DNA from: Oscillospiraceae bacterium
GTDB taxonomy: Bacteria > Bacillota > Clostridia > Oscillospirales > Oscillospiraceae
Length of the DNA: 64,000 nt
Direction: 5' to 3'
Assembly: GCA_017519975.1 (NCBI GenBank)
Contig: JAFWRM010000033.1
Span: 1-64,000 of the forward strand
Shown: positions 15,457 through 24,381 of the stretch, one piece after another
How positions within the stretch are numbered: position 1 is the stretch's first letter
Layout of the letters: each line of letters starts with the position of its first letter
The notes under the pieces: generated by a model
Seen by the model: the letters and a program-made list of their open reading frames with translations, nothing else
What the model was told of the DNA's origin: nothing
Database searches by the model: none
Translations under genes and position numbers: made by a program

Positions 15457-16593
15457 TTACAGACAGCGGCGGTAGACCTCTTCGATCATGGCGCCGTCCA
15501 TCGGTACGGGACAGTTGGCCAGATTTCCCGCGGATACCTTGAGGCAGTTCTGCGTCATCCACGGGATATCCTCTTCAAGGATCCCGAGATCTCCCAGCGT
15601 GACGGACAGGCCGATGCGTGACAGAAGGTCCCGTACCGCGTCCGCACAGTCCCCGGCGCCGGTCCCTCCCAGCAGAGCGGACAGACGGGCGAATCTTTCC
15701 GGGCTCCCGGGAAGAAGGACTTCCATGGCGGCGGGCGTGAGAGCCGCCAGACCCTGCCCGTGAACGATGTTGCGGATGCCGCTGGCCGGGTGCTCCATGC
15801 CGTGGGCCAGCGTGACGCCCGCAGTCCCGATCACCATGCCGCCCAGGGTCGAGGCCAGCGTCAGCTGTTCCCAGGTCTCCATGCTCTCATCTGTGCCGGT
15901 GACCAGGGGAACAAGGCTGGAGGCAGCCAGTTTTACGGCCTCCAGGGCCAGAACGTCACTCAGGGGAGTGGCGGCGTTGGCCACGTAGGCCTCCATGGAA
16001 TGGCAAAGCGCGTCGAATCCGACGGACGCCAGCACCTTTTTCGGAAGCGTGGTCATGCAGGCGGGGTCGACCAGGGATGCCCTGGCGATGATGGACGGCG
16101 TCCGCAGGCTCTTCTTGTCCCCGGTGGCCGGATTGGTGAGCACGGCGAATCCGTTCCCTTCGCTTCCGGTACCGCAGGTGGTCGGAATCAGGATCAGGGG
16201 AAGGGCGCGGTCTCCCGTCAGACGCCCGTAGATGTACTCGCTGACGTCTCCGTCGTTCAGGGTCAGAAAAGCGACGGCCTTGGCGCAGTCCATCACGGAC
16301 CCGCCGCCCAGGCCGACCACAACGTCGCACTCGCTCTGCTTTGCGAGCGCAGCGCCCGCCTCGGCGGTGGTGGTCAGGGGATTCTGCTCCACCCGGTCGA
16401 ACGTCACCGTTTCGACGCCTTCCTTTTCCAGCGATGCGCATACCCGCCCGTACAGGCCGGAGCGCCGTGCGCTGCCGCCGCCGGTGACGAGCAGGGCCTT
16501 TTTCCCCCAGAGCGCGGTCTGTTCTCCGGCCCGGTCGACGGCTCCTGTGCCGAAGATCAGGTTTACCGGCAGATGATAGCCAAAATTCATCAT
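15457..16593 (-). CDS. Iron-containing (type III) alcohol dehydrogenase
   Basis: 378 residues from ATG at 16593, which has AAAGGAGGAG just upstream. The N-terminal NAD(P)-binding domain contains GGGSVMDCAKAVAF and PTTCGTGSE. The C-terminal domain carries the metal ligands: Asp and His in DALCHSMEAY, His in AHGMEHP and His in NIVHGQGL. The family reduces aldehydes to alcohols or the reverse; exact substrate (butanol, propanediol or lactaldehyde types) cannot be assigned. Single-gene unit with a terminator downstream. Confidence 0.9.
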   Translation of the reverse strand: MMNFGYHLPVNLIFGTGAVDRAGEQTALWGKKALLVTGGGSARRSGLYGRVCASLEKEGVETVTFDRVEQNPLTTTAEAGAALAKQSECDVVVGLGGGSVMDCAKAVAFLTLNDGDVSEYIYGRLTGDRALPLILIPTTCGTGSEGNGFAVLTNPATGDKKSLRTPSIIARASLVDPACMTTLPKKVLASVGFDALCHSMEAYVANAATPLSDVLALEAVKLAASSLVPLVTGTDESMETWEQLTLASTLGGMVIGTAGVTLAHGMEHPASGIRNIVHGQGLAALTPAAMEVLLPGSPERFARLSALLGGTGAGDCADAVRDLLSRIGLSVTLGDLGILEEDIPWMTQNCLKVSAGNLANCPVPMDGAMIEEVYRRCL

Positions 16594-16679
16594 GTCGTTC
16601 TCCTCCTTTTTCCGTATTATACCACAAATCCGCGGACGGCGCCGCGGACTGGTTTGCTGTATCATAAAGATGCGAACCG

Positions 16680-16688
16680 TGATATAAT
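16680..16688 (+). promoter_or_regulatory. Extended -10 promoter before the GNAT gene
   Basis: TG-A-TATAAT, 57 bp upstream of ATG 16745. No good -35 is visible, as is common for extended -10 promoters. Confidence 0.6.
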
Positions 16689-16744
16689 ACGCTATCGGAA
16701 AAACGGACCGGAGCTGCACGGCGGACGGTCGGAGGGACAGGAAG

Positions 16745-17371
16745 ATGATCATCAGAAGATCCACGGAAGAAGACGTCCCGCGCATGATGGAGATCTATGC
16801 CCGTGCACGCGCGTTCATGGCGGCGCACGGCAATCCCGATCAGTGGGGGCCGACCAACTGGCCGCCGGAGGCACTGATCCGGCGGGACGTCGCGAACGGG
16901 AACAGCTATGTCTGCGAGGAAGAGGACAGAGTCGTCGGCACGTTCTTCTTTGCCTGCGGTCGGGATATAGAACCGACCTACGCGGAGATCGAGGAGGGGC
17001 AGTGGCTGGATGGCAGCCCCTACGGCGTCGTGCACCGCATCGCCTCCGACGGTACGGTGAAGGGCGTGGGAACCTTCTGCCTCGGTTGGGCGTACGCGCG
17101 ATGCGGACATCTGCGTATTGATACACACGGAGACAACCGGGTCATACAGGGCCTTCTGGAAAAGCTCGGATTCGTCCGCTGCGGCACGATCCATGTGGAA
17201 GAGGACGATTTTCCCCGGCTGGCCTATGAGAAGACGGACGGAGCGCCGGACGGGAAGGATGGCGCCGTGAACGTCTACAGGAGCCTCGGCTTATACGTTG
17301 TCCGGGAGGAGAAGAACGACATCGGGTCCGGATCCTTTATGGACGACTTCGTGTTCCGACTGGACCTCTGA
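16745..17371 (+). CDS. GNAT-family N-acetyltransferase
   Basis: 208 residues. The first ~165 form a GNAT domain: MIIRRSTEEDVPRMMEIYAR start, central strand DRVVGTFFFACG, and an acetyl-CoA-loop-like stretch ending in LRIDTHGDNRVIQGLLEKLGF with the typical DTH-x-x-N and the Asn-to-Gly-Phe C-terminal motif. The last ~40 residues are an extra tail not expected in the family. AGGGACAGGAAG precedes the ATG. It heads a run with the membrane protein, SDR and gamma-glutamyltransferase genes. The substrate amine is unknown. Confidence 0.8.
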   Translation: MIIRRSTEEDVPRMMEIYARARAFMAAHGNPDQWGPTNWPPEALIRRDVANGNSYVCEEEDRVVGTFFFACGRDIEPTYAEIEEGQWLDGSPYGVVHRIASDGTVKGVGTFCLGWAYARCGHLRIDTHGDNRVIQGLLEKLGFVRCGTIHVEEDDFPRLAYEKTDGAPDGKDGAVNVYRSLGLYVVREEKNDIGSGSFMDDFVFRLDL

Positions 17372-17445
17372 AAAGAATACGGCTGCCGCCGGCTCCGCGG
17401 CGGCACGCAGATGGAAAGAAAGCTCTGAGAAAGGCGGGCCCTCTT

Positions 17446-18141
17446 ATGATGCTCTCTGCCGGAAGGAAGACCGTTTCCCTCATACTGAAACTGACCGTGC
17501 TCGCGTCCGCGGTGCTGGGAATTATCCTGAGTGTCCGGGGAGGACGTACCGCATTTATGGGTGGCGGAAGCGCGTTCATGTTCTTTACGATCCAGTCCAA
17601 CATCGCCATCGCCCTCGTGTGCGCCGCGGGGGCCGTCCTGATGATATCCGGGAGAAAGGTGCGGAACGGCTGGTTCTCCGTCAAGTTCGTGTTCACCGTG
17701 GCGATCACCCTGACCGGATTGGTGTTCTGTTTCGTCCTTGCCCCGACCATGAAGGCGAAGGCGTGGAACGCGCAGAACATCCTGACCCACGTGACCGTGC
17801 CCGCGGCGGCCATCGCGGACTTCTTCACCGCCGGCATCTGCGGGGAACTCCGAAAACGCAGCGTCCTTCTCGTGACGCTGCCCCCTCTGGCTTACGTCAT
17901 CTACGCCGGGATCGCATATATCGAGGGATGGGAATTCCTGAAGGGGATCCGTTACCCGTACTTCTTTCTGAACTGGGGAAGCCCCGCAGGGGCCTTCGGG
18001 TTCACCAGGGAACTGCCGTTCATGGGCTGCGCATGGTGGATCCTGGTCCTGCTCCTCCTGCTTCTCTGTGTGGGACGCATCTATCTCATCCTCCTCGACA
18101 GGCTCAGAAGAAGAGCGCTGGAGAGGCAGGGGAATGGATGA
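17446..18141 (+). CDS. Pr6Pr/FAR-17a-AIG1-like six-helix membrane protein
   Basis: 231 residues with six hydrophobic helices and short loops. The stretch FFTIQSNIAIALV and the later NILTHVTVPAAAIADFF carry the Thr and His expected for AIG1/FAR-17a-type hydrolases. YPYFFLNWG near the C-terminus is typical of bacterial Pr6Pr proteins. Animal relatives hydrolyse fatty-acid esters of hydroxy fatty acids; the bacterial role is unknown. It lies 74 nt after the GNAT gene and before an SDR gene in the same direction. It is a third family member in this window. Confidence 0.7.
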   Translation: MMLSAGRKTVSLILKLTVLASAVLGIILSVRGGRTAFMGGGSAFMFFTIQSNIAIALVCAAGAVLMISGRKVRNGWFSVKFVFTVAITLTGLVFCFVLAPTMKAKAWNAQNILTHVTVPAAAIADFFTAGICGELRKRSVLLVTLPPLAYVIYAGIAYIEGWEFLKGIRYPYFFLNWGSPAGAFGFTRELPFMGCAWWILVLLLLLLCVGRIYLILLDRLRRRALERQGNG

Positions 18142-18207
18142 CCGTCCGATGGGGACGGATCACGAAAAAATCAGACGGCGTCTGACGCCGCGGAAGGAGA
18201 TAATACC

Positions 18208-18969
18208 ATGGAAATCGCCGTAGTGACCGGAGCCTCCTCCGGCATGGGAAGAGAATTCGTGTTCGCCATCGACCGGGAGTATGTCCTGGATGAGATCTGG
18301 GTCATCGCCAGGAGGGAGGAGAAGCTGGCGCAGCTTGCGGCCAGCTGCCGTGCGGAGATCCGAGTGCTCCCCTGGGACCTGACGGACCGCTCCAGCTTCG
18401 CAGAATACGAGGCGCTGCTGCGGGAACTGTCCCCCCGCATCCGTCTGCTGGTGAACGCAGCGGGATACGGGCTGTTCGGCTCCTTTGGGGATCTGGAGAC
18501 GGCAGATCAGCTCGGGATGGCGGATCTGAACGTCACGGCGCTGACAGCCATGTGCCGCATCTCTCTTCCGTTTTTGAGGTCCGGGGACGCCATCATCAAC
18601 CTTGGCTCCAACTCCAGCTGGCAGCCGGTCCCATACATGGCGGTATACGCCGCGGGGAAGGCCTACGTTCTGAGCCTCAGCAGAGCTCTCGACCGGGAAC
18701 TGAAGGGGACGGGGATACGCGTGATGTGCGTCTGCCCCGGCTGGGTGAAGACGGAGTTCATGGACCGTGCGGTCCGTGACGACACTGTGAACTATTTCGA
18801 CCGCTGGTACACGGCGGCACAGGTGGCCGAACAGGCCATGAAGGATCTGAGAAAGGGAAAGGCAGTGTCCATCCTGGGCGCTCCCGTCCGGAACCAGGTG
18901 CGTCTGGTGAAGCATCTGCCTGTGAAAACGGTCATGGACGTATGGTGCCGCCAGCAGGGAAAGAAATGA
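18208..18969 (+). CDS. Short-chain dehydrogenase/reductase
   Basis: 253 residues of the classical SDR type: cofactor motif TGASSGMG (7-14), NAAGYG, an active-site Ser in NLGSNSS, and Y-x3-K as YAAGK (Tyr about 147). PGWVKTEFM follows as in DltE/YqjQ-like SDRs. The first Arg after the cofactor strand (ARREEKL) suggests NADP(H). GGAAGGAG lies 9 nt upstream. Substrate unknown. It is followed 20 nt later by a gamma-glutamyltransferase gene. Confidence 0.85.
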   Translation: MEIAVVTGASSGMGREFVFAIDREYVLDEIWVIARREEKLAQLAASCRAEIRVLPWDLTDRSSFAEYEALLRELSPRIRLLVNAAGYGLFGSFGDLETADQLGMADLNVTALTAMCRISLPFLRSGDAIINLGSNSSWQPVPYMAVYAAGKAYVLSLSRALDRELKGTGIRVMCVCPGWVKTEFMDRAVRDDTVNYFDRWYTAAQVAEQAMKDLRKGKAVSILGAPVRNQVRLVKHLPVKTVMDVWCRQQGKK

Positions 18970-18989
18970 TCCCACGGGAGGGAGAGACG

Positions 18990-20618
18990 ATGAAAACATC
19001 CTTCGATCCGCTGCTCCAGCGGTATCCGTCCCAACGTTATCCCATCTATGCCCGGGGGGGCATGGTCAACTGCTCCAGTCCCATGGCGTCCGCCGCCGGC
19101 CTGGAGATTTTGTGGAAGGAAGGGAACGCCATGGACGCGGCCGTAGCCGCCGCGGCGGCCCTGACGGTCACCGAACCCACGGCCAACGGGATCGGCTCGG
19201 ACGCTTTTGCCCTGATATGGTCGGAACGGGATGGACGCCTGTACGGACTGAACGCCAGCGGTCCCGCACCGCTTCTGGCCACGGTCGAACGGGTGCTGTC
19301 GGATCCCGCGGCAAAGGACGGCAAGATGCCGGTCAGCGGATGGCTGCCGGTGACGGTGCCCGGAGCCCCGGGTGCCTGGGCGGCCCTGAACGGACGCTTC
19401 GGACGGCTGACGCTCGCAGAAGACCTGGCCCCGGCGGTGACGTACGCCCGGGAGGGCTATCCCTGCGCCCCCAATCTCGCGGCGACATGGAAGACGGCGC
19501 TGGAAAAATACCGGAAGACGCTTCAGGGGCCGGCCTTCAGCGCCTGGTTCCGCACCTTCGCCCCGAAGGGAAAGGCGCCGGAAGCGGGGGACATGGTCGT
19601 CCTGAAAGACCACGCCGATACGCTGGAGGCCATAGGGGAAACGGACGCGGGAACCTTCTATAGGGGAGAAATCGCCCGCAGGATTGACGCGGAGAGCCGT
19701 CGGTACGGAGGTCTGCTCCGCTATGAGGACCTGGCGGCGTTCGAGCCTCAGTGGGTGGAACCCATCGGCGTGAACTACCGGGGGTACAAGGTCTGTGAGA
19801 TCCCGCCCAACGGGCAGGGGATCGCCGCTCTGATGGCCTTGAATATCCTGAAGGAGTTCACTTTCGGGGAGAAGGACTGCGCGGAGACGTACCACCGGCA
19901 GATCGAGGCCATGAAGATGGCATTTGCGGAGGCCTTCCGTCACGTGACCGACCCGAACCATATGGAGACTGCCGTGGCAAAGTTGCTGGATCCGGCCATG
20001 GGAGCGGCGAGAGCCCGGGAGATGACGGACCGTGCACAGATATGGACAAGTATCGTTCCTCCGAAGAGTGGGACGGTGTACCTGTGCTGCGCCGATAGGG
20101 AGGGGAACATGGTCTCCTTTATTCAGTCCAACTACATGGGCTTCGGCTCCGGCATCGTCGTGGACGGGACCGGTATCGCCCTGCAGAATCGAGGGGCGGA
20201 CTTCTCGCTGGATCCCTCTCACGTCAACTGTCTGAAGCCCGGCAAGCGCACCTACCACACCATCATCCCCGGCTTTCTGATGAAGGACGGCCGGCCCGTG
20301 GGCCCCTTCGGAGTGATGGGAGGATACATGCAGCCTCAGGGCCATGTGCAGGTGGTCATGAACTACGTGGATTTCGGCCTCGACCCGCAGCAGGCGCTGG
20401 ATGCGCCGCGGTGGCAATGGCTCCGGAACGGAGATATCGCCGTAGAAGCCCGGTTCGACCGGACGATCGCCCGGGAACTGGAGACCCGGGAGCACAGGAT
20501 CCGCTATGATCTGGATGTTGCTTCCTTCGGGCGGGGGCAGATGATCGTCCGGCTGGACAGCGGCGTTCTGGTGGGCGGCACGGAGTCCAGGACCGACAGC
20601 AATATTGCCTGCTTCTGA
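18990..20618 (+). CDS. ggt: Gamma-glutamyltransferase/hydrolase, cytoplasmic type
   Basis: 542 residues from ATG 18990 with GGGAGGGAG upstream. It is a Ntn-hydrolase of the GGT family, made as a precursor that cuts itself before a Thr; that Thr is Thr362 in SGTVYLCCAD, giving a small subunit of about 180 residues. The C-terminal GVMGGYMQPQGHVQV is a family hallmark. There is no signal peptide, so unlike secreted GGT it should act inside the cell, as in the YwrD-like group. It would cleave gamma-glutamyl amides or glutathione-type compounds. It ends the GNAT-membrane protein-SDR-GGT run. Confidence 0.85.
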   Translation: MKTSFDPLLQRYPSQRYPIYARGGMVNCSSPMASAAGLEILWKEGNAMDAAVAAAAALTVTEPTANGIGSDAFALIWSERDGRLYGLNASGPAPLLATVERVLSDPAAKDGKMPVSGWLPVTVPGAPGAWAALNGRFGRLTLAEDLAPAVTYAREGYPCAPNLAATWKTALEKYRKTLQGPAFSAWFRTFAPKGKAPEAGDMVVLKDHADTLEAIGETDAGTFYRGEIARRIDAESRRYGGLLRYEDLAAFEPQWVEPIGVNYRGYKVCEIPPNGQGIAALMALNILKEFTFGEKDCAETYHRQIEAMKMAFAEAFRHVTDPNHMETAVAKLLDPAMGAARAREMTDRAQIWTSIVPPKSGTVYLCCADREGNMVSFIQSNYMGFGSGIVVDGTGIALQNRGADFSLDPSHVNCLKPGKRTYHTIIPGFLMKDGRPVGPFGVMGGYMQPQGHVQVVMNYVDFGLDPQQALDAPRWQWLRNGDIAVEARFDRTIARELETREHRIRYDLDVASFGRGQMIVRLDSGVLVGGTESRTDSNIACF

Positions 20619-20637
20619 CGAAAGCGGCGAACAGGAG

Positions 20638-20681
20638 GAGACCCGGGGCAATCGTGGGATTGCCCCGGGTCTCATTTCGTT
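20638..20681 (+). terminator. Intrinsic terminator after the GGT gene
   Basis: A 16-bp stem with core GACCCGGGGCAATC (20638-20653 with 20658-20673), followed by ATTTCGTT. Confidence 0.85.
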
Positions 20682-20729
20682 ATCTGCGGGATCTCCCCAT
20701 GATCCGCGCGTCCGGACGGCTTCCGGTTC

Positions 20730-23588
20730 TTACTCCTTGCCGTTCTTTTTCCTGCTCCTCAGGAGGAAGTAGAGAAGCAATACGATCACAATGACGGCAA
20801 GGCAGACGATCAGAACGATGGTTCCGGTGCTGAGCTTCTGGGCAGCCTTCCCGGCGTCCTCAGACGGAGCATCCGGAGCGGCCGGCTCGGCCGGAGTCTC
20901 GGCGGGTTCCTCCGCGGGAGCCTCGGCCGCGGCGACGTGCACGACGGCGTAGGCGTCGGCGGCGCCGTCCTGCCGGACGACGACGTAATAGTCGCCGGCT
21001 TCATCGAACGGCAGCTCGAAGGCCCCGTCAACGGCCGTCACGCCGGTATCCGTCAGAGCGTCGAGCGTGGGGCCGCAGAAGACCTTTCCGTTCATGGCGA
21101 CGGGCCAGTAGGTGCGGCTGGGCCTGTAGGCGAAGGTCTTGGCGATCAGGGAGACCGTCTCGCCGGGATCGACGGTGATCTCCTCATGGTCGATAAAGCT
21201 GGCGCTGACCTGCTCGTGCGCGTCGTCATAGACGTTCATGTAGTAGCAGTTGCCGGGCATCACGGCGGAGGAGCTCTCCAGATAGCCGTTGTCGGAGTTC
21301 ATCACGTTGGCGTAGAGGATCCGATCCTCTTCCGTCACGCCCCAGTACTGGGTGAAGTAGCCGCGGCTTCCGGTCGTGATCTCGGGCACGGGATCACCGG
21401 GATACTCCTGCTGCTGGAGAATGGTGAAGGCGTCCGCCACCGTCATGCCCTCGGTGTAGGGGATGGGATACAGGATCAGCGGCGCGCCGCTCTTGCCGAC
21501 GACGGCCTCGCTGCCCTGGGTGAGGGTGATGTAGACGCTGCTCTCGTCCCGGTCGACGAGATAGTCGTACCGGGCGGTGACTACGGTGTGGCGGGTGATG
21601 TTGTCGAAGGCGACGTCCCAGCCGGTGAAAGCGTAGTGCGCGTACTCGGGAACCTCGGGAGCGGTAGCGCTGCCGCCCTCCTCCACGTACTCGGTCTTGA
21701 GGGTGTTGTACTCGACGCCGTCGCGGAACTCCACGTAATAGGGGCCGTTCTCAGCGAGCTTCTCGCCGTCCATGGTGTAGTAATCAAAGGTCAGGGTCTT
21801 GTCCGGGTTGATCGTGACGATCAGGCCCTTGCCCAGCGCCCACGCGCTGCCGCCGTACGGGCCGGTGTACTCCTCGTCGGAGATGCAGCCGCCGGACAGA
21901 TAGGTGAAGTTGATCGGGGCGGTCGTGCCGTTCTCGTCAAGAGTGATGGAGTCGCCGGGGCGGTAGACCATGTCGTAGCTCTCGTCGAAGTCGGAGTGGT
22001 TATGGCCCCAGAATACGACCACGTTGGGATACTTGTTGAACACGTCGAGCAGCTTCGCCGCGTTCTCCTCCTTGCGGTCGCCCCAGAAGTGGATGGGGAA
22101 GTGGGTCAGGACGAAGATGGGGATATCCGTGGGCGCCGTGCTCAGATACGTGTCGATGCGCTCAATGTCCTCGTCGCTGTAGCCCTGGCTGAACCGGGAG
22201 GCGATGGCGCCGGAGCCAAGGCAGTAGATGATATAGTCATCCGTTCGGACGGCCTCACCCATGCGCTTCAGGCGGACGGCGGTCTCGTTCTCATAATTGT
22301 TCATGAAGTCGCCGCCGGCGGACGGATACCACTCGTGGTTGCCGAAGGTGTAGACGGCGGTGCCGATCTCGCCGGCGTCCACCTTGCTGTCCATGTAGTC
22401 GAGGACGACCTTCACGTTGTCCCAGTAGATCTCCGGCGTGGTGGAGTAGGCGCTGCCGGTGTCGCCCAGGGAGGCGAAGGCGTCGACGTGTCCGATTTTG
22501 CCGATGACGTTGCCGTACCACACCTGCAGGTTGTTCTGGTCGTACTCCGTGCTGTAGTGGACGTCGGTGACGACCATGAGGGTGATGCTGCCGTCCTCGT
22601 TCTTCACGGCCTGACGCTCCACGCAGGGGATGTCGCTTCCGTCGGGGACATAGACCTCTTCGCGCACGATCTTCGGCATCTCGCGGCCGTAGAGCGTGAT
22701 CTGGGCGGCGTCGCCCGCCTCCGTGCTCTGATTGAAGGTGTTGGCGGAGGCGTCAAAGGTCAGATAATACAGATTGTGCATCAGGATGGCCTGGGAGCCC
22801 GCGTCATAGACGAAGGTCCGGCCCCCGGTGAAGACCATCAGACCCTGGCTTCCGGAGAAGATGAAGATCCCGGGTGTGCCGACGCTCTCGATCGTGTCGT
22901 CGGGTCTGGCGGCCCAGACGGCCTCAGCGGGGATCGACGTGATGACGTCGCCGTCGAACGTCACCGGGACGGCGCCCAGTGCCTCGCCGTTGTAGGAGAG
23001 GGCGTACGTGGTGCCGCCGCTCTCGGTCGTGATGACGTAGTAATCGTCTTTGACGAAGGCGTCCGTCTTCGCGTAGGTGGGCTTCGGCTCATAGACGGTG
23101 ATCCGGGCGGCGTCGCCCGCCTCTGTGCTCTGGCTGAAGGTATTGGTGGAGGCGTCGAAAGTCAGGTAATACAGGCTGTGCATCAGCACGCTCCCGGCCG
23201 CCGGATCGTATACGAAGGTACGGCCTCCGGTGAAGACCATCAGGCCCTGGCTTCCGGAGAAGATAAAGATCCCCGGGGTGCCGGCACTCTCGATCGTGTC
23301 GTCCGGACCGGGGGTCCACACGGCCTCTTTGCCGGACAGCGTGATGGCGCCATCTTCCTCCGTTACGGGGACGGCGCCCAGCGCCTCGCCGTTGTAGGAA
23401 AGAGCGTACCTGGTGCCGCCGCTCTCCGCGACGATCAGGCAGTCGAGGCCTTCCGTCAGCCCTGCCGCGGGCGTATAGGTGACCTCGTCGTCAGCCTTCG
23501 CCGTCAGCGGAAGGAACGAGCACATGGACAGGACCATGACGAGCGTAAGAAGCCACGCCAGGCCCTTTTTCACGGATCTGGTTCTCAT
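20730..23588 (-). CDS. Large secreted, membrane-anchored calcineurin-like phosphoesterase
   Basis: 952 residues, minus strand, with AGGAGG before the ATG. Order: signal peptide (1-32); two tandem ~130-residue modules (about 36-165 and 170-300) sharing YALSYNGEALGAVPV, TPGIFIFSGSQGLMVFTGG and TFDAS-x-NTF; then a metallophosphoesterase domain (about 338-570) with all metal motifs, VTDVHYS, SLGDTG, FGNHEW, LTHFPIHFW and WGHNHSD. Next come a Listeria-repeat-like segment (YAHYAFTGWD), a DUF4430-like stretch, a Pro/Ala/Glu linker and a C-terminal helix with a Lys/Arg tail. No LPxTG is seen. Likely a surface phosphatase or nuclease; substrate unknown. It faces the hxlR-type gene. Confidence 0.85.
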   Translation of the reverse strand: MRTRSVKKGLAWLLTLVMVLSMCSFLPLTAKADDEVTYTPAAGLTEGLDCLIVAESGGTRYALSYNGEALGAVPVTEEDGAITLSGKEAVWTPGPDDTIESAGTPGIFIFSGSQGLMVFTGGRTFVYDPAAGSVLMHSLYYLTFDASTNTFSQSTEAGDAARITVYEPKPTYAKTDAFVKDDYYVITTESGGTTYALSYNGEALGAVPVTFDGDVITSIPAEAVWAARPDDTIESVGTPGIFIFSGSQGLMVFTGGRTFVYDAGSQAILMHNLYYLTFDASANTFNQSTEAGDAAQITLYGREMPKIVREEVYVPDGSDIPCVERQAVKNEDGSITLMVVTDVHYSTEYDQNNLQVWYGNVIGKIGHVDAFASLGDTGSAYSTTPEIYWDNVKVVLDYMDSKVDAGEIGTAVYTFGNHEWYPSAGGDFMNNYENETAVRLKRMGEAVRTDDYIIYCLGSGAIASRFSQGYSDEDIERIDTYLSTAPTDIPIFVLTHFPIHFWGDRKEENAAKLLDVFNKYPNVVVFWGHNHSDFDESYDMVYRPGDSITLDENGTTAPINFTYLSGGCISDEEYTGPYGGSAWALGKGLIVTINPDKTLTFDYYTMDGEKLAENGPYYVEFRDGVEYNTLKTEYVEEGGSATAPEVPEYAHYAFTGWDVAFDNITRHTVVTARYDYLVDRDESSVYITLTQGSEAVVGKSGAPLILYPIPYTEGMTVADAFTILQQQEYPGDPVPEITTGSRGYFTQYWGVTEEDRILYANVMNSDNGYLESSSAVMPGNCYYMNVYDDAHEQVSASFIDHEEITVDPGETVSLIAKTFAYRPSRTYWPVAMNGKVFCGPTLDALTDTGVTAVDGAFELPFDEAGDYYVVVRQDGAADAYAVVHVAAAEAPAEEPAETPAEPAAPDAPSEDAGKAAQKLSTGTIVLIVCLAVIVIVLLLYFLLRSRKKNGKE

Positions 23589-23924
23589 CTCTCTTGTTTC
23601 CTCCTGTCAGTAAGAATAATAGGGATCATCAGCAGAAGAATCTCCCATAAATATTCTACTTTATGCAGACGAAGACGCAAGTAGTATCATTTTTTTGACC
23701 TGGTAAAGCCGGGTTTACCACCTCCGAGAGGGCAGATATCCATCGGGCGGTATAAATATCCATATGATCGCCCCCGAAAACTTGACGGAAACGGCATTGT
23801 CAGAGTACAATAACACGCATACTGTACCCTTGAAGAGCGGCGGAAACATGAAGCTGTCCCGGCATCCGGGGCGGATATTACGGGACGGAACGAAGGAAAA
23901 GGCCGTCCGGGGAGGTGCCTCGAG
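23589..23924. promoter_or_regulatory. Divergent intergenic region with inverted repeat and promoter
   Basis: This separates the phosphoesterase (minus) from the HxlR gene (plus). It holds a perfect inverted repeat TGGTAAA-N6-TTTACCA at 23701-23720. A promoter for the plus strand reads TTGACG (23782-23787)-N18-TACAAT (23806-23811). The repeat is a candidate operator for the adjacent regulator. No gene is seen. Confidence 0.6.
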
Positions 23925-24281
23925 ATGATCGACCAGGAAAAGCTGGATGAGATCGAACAGTACGTCAGACGGTGTGTGGACAAAGGTTTCGGAATGCCGG
24001 GCGTGGAGATACTCAGTTCCAAGTGGCTGCTTCGGATCCTGTTTCATCTGGGGAGGAAAAGCCCCTGGCGCTTCGGCGCGCTCAAACGGAGGCTGCCCGG
24101 CATCTCGAACGCAGCGCTGGCGGCCGCGCTCCGCGAACTGACGGAGCGGAAGCTCGTCCAGCGAAAGCAGTACAACGAACTGCCCCTGCGCGTTGAGTAT
24201 TCCATCACCGACGCGGGTCGGGAGTTCCTGGAACTGGATTACCAGCTGATCCAGTGGGAGAAGAAATTCTGCTTCGGGTGA
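23925..24281 (+). CDS. HxlR-family winged-helix transcriptional regulator
   Basis: 118 residues with the full HxlR domain: SSKWLLRILFHLGRKSPWRF, then LPGISNAALAAALRELTERK and a wing ending in LPLRVEYSITDAGREF. Members are small DNA-binding proteins that often sense oxidants, aldehydes or small metabolites through a Cys; the only Cys residues here lie in the N-terminal RRCVDKG and the C-terminal FCFG. It probably acts on the divergent phosphoesterase or on itself through the nearby inverted repeat; this is inferred from position. Confidence 0.85.
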   Translation: MIDQEKLDEIEQYVRRCVDKGFGMPGVEILSSKWLLRILFHLGRKSPWRFGALKRRLPGISNAALAAALRELTERKLVQRKQYNELPLRVEYSITDAGREFLELDYQLIQWEKKFCFG

Positions 24282-24303
24282 ACGGACACCCGGACGGACA
24301 CGC

Positions 24304-24350
24304 AGAAAGAAAAGAGGTCAGGACCCAGACCGGGGTCTCTGACCTCTTGC
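24304..24350 (-). terminator. Bidirectional hairpin terminator
   Basis: Stem AAGAGGTCAG (24312-24321) with its complement ending at about 24347, extended by an inner GACCC/GGGTC pairing. On the minus strand it is followed by TTTTCTTTCT, ending the gene at 24382-25266. On the plus side it also follows hxlR. Confidence 0.8.
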
Positions 24351-24381
24351 TGCTTTGTTTGTATGGGAGCCGCTGCGGGAT

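Noticed and set aside
20937..23684. A 915-codon open frame antisense to the phosphoesterase gene
   Set aside because: Its long openness follows from GC-rich third positions of the real gene. It has no start signal, and the opposite strand has signal peptide, metal motifs and a ribosome binding site.
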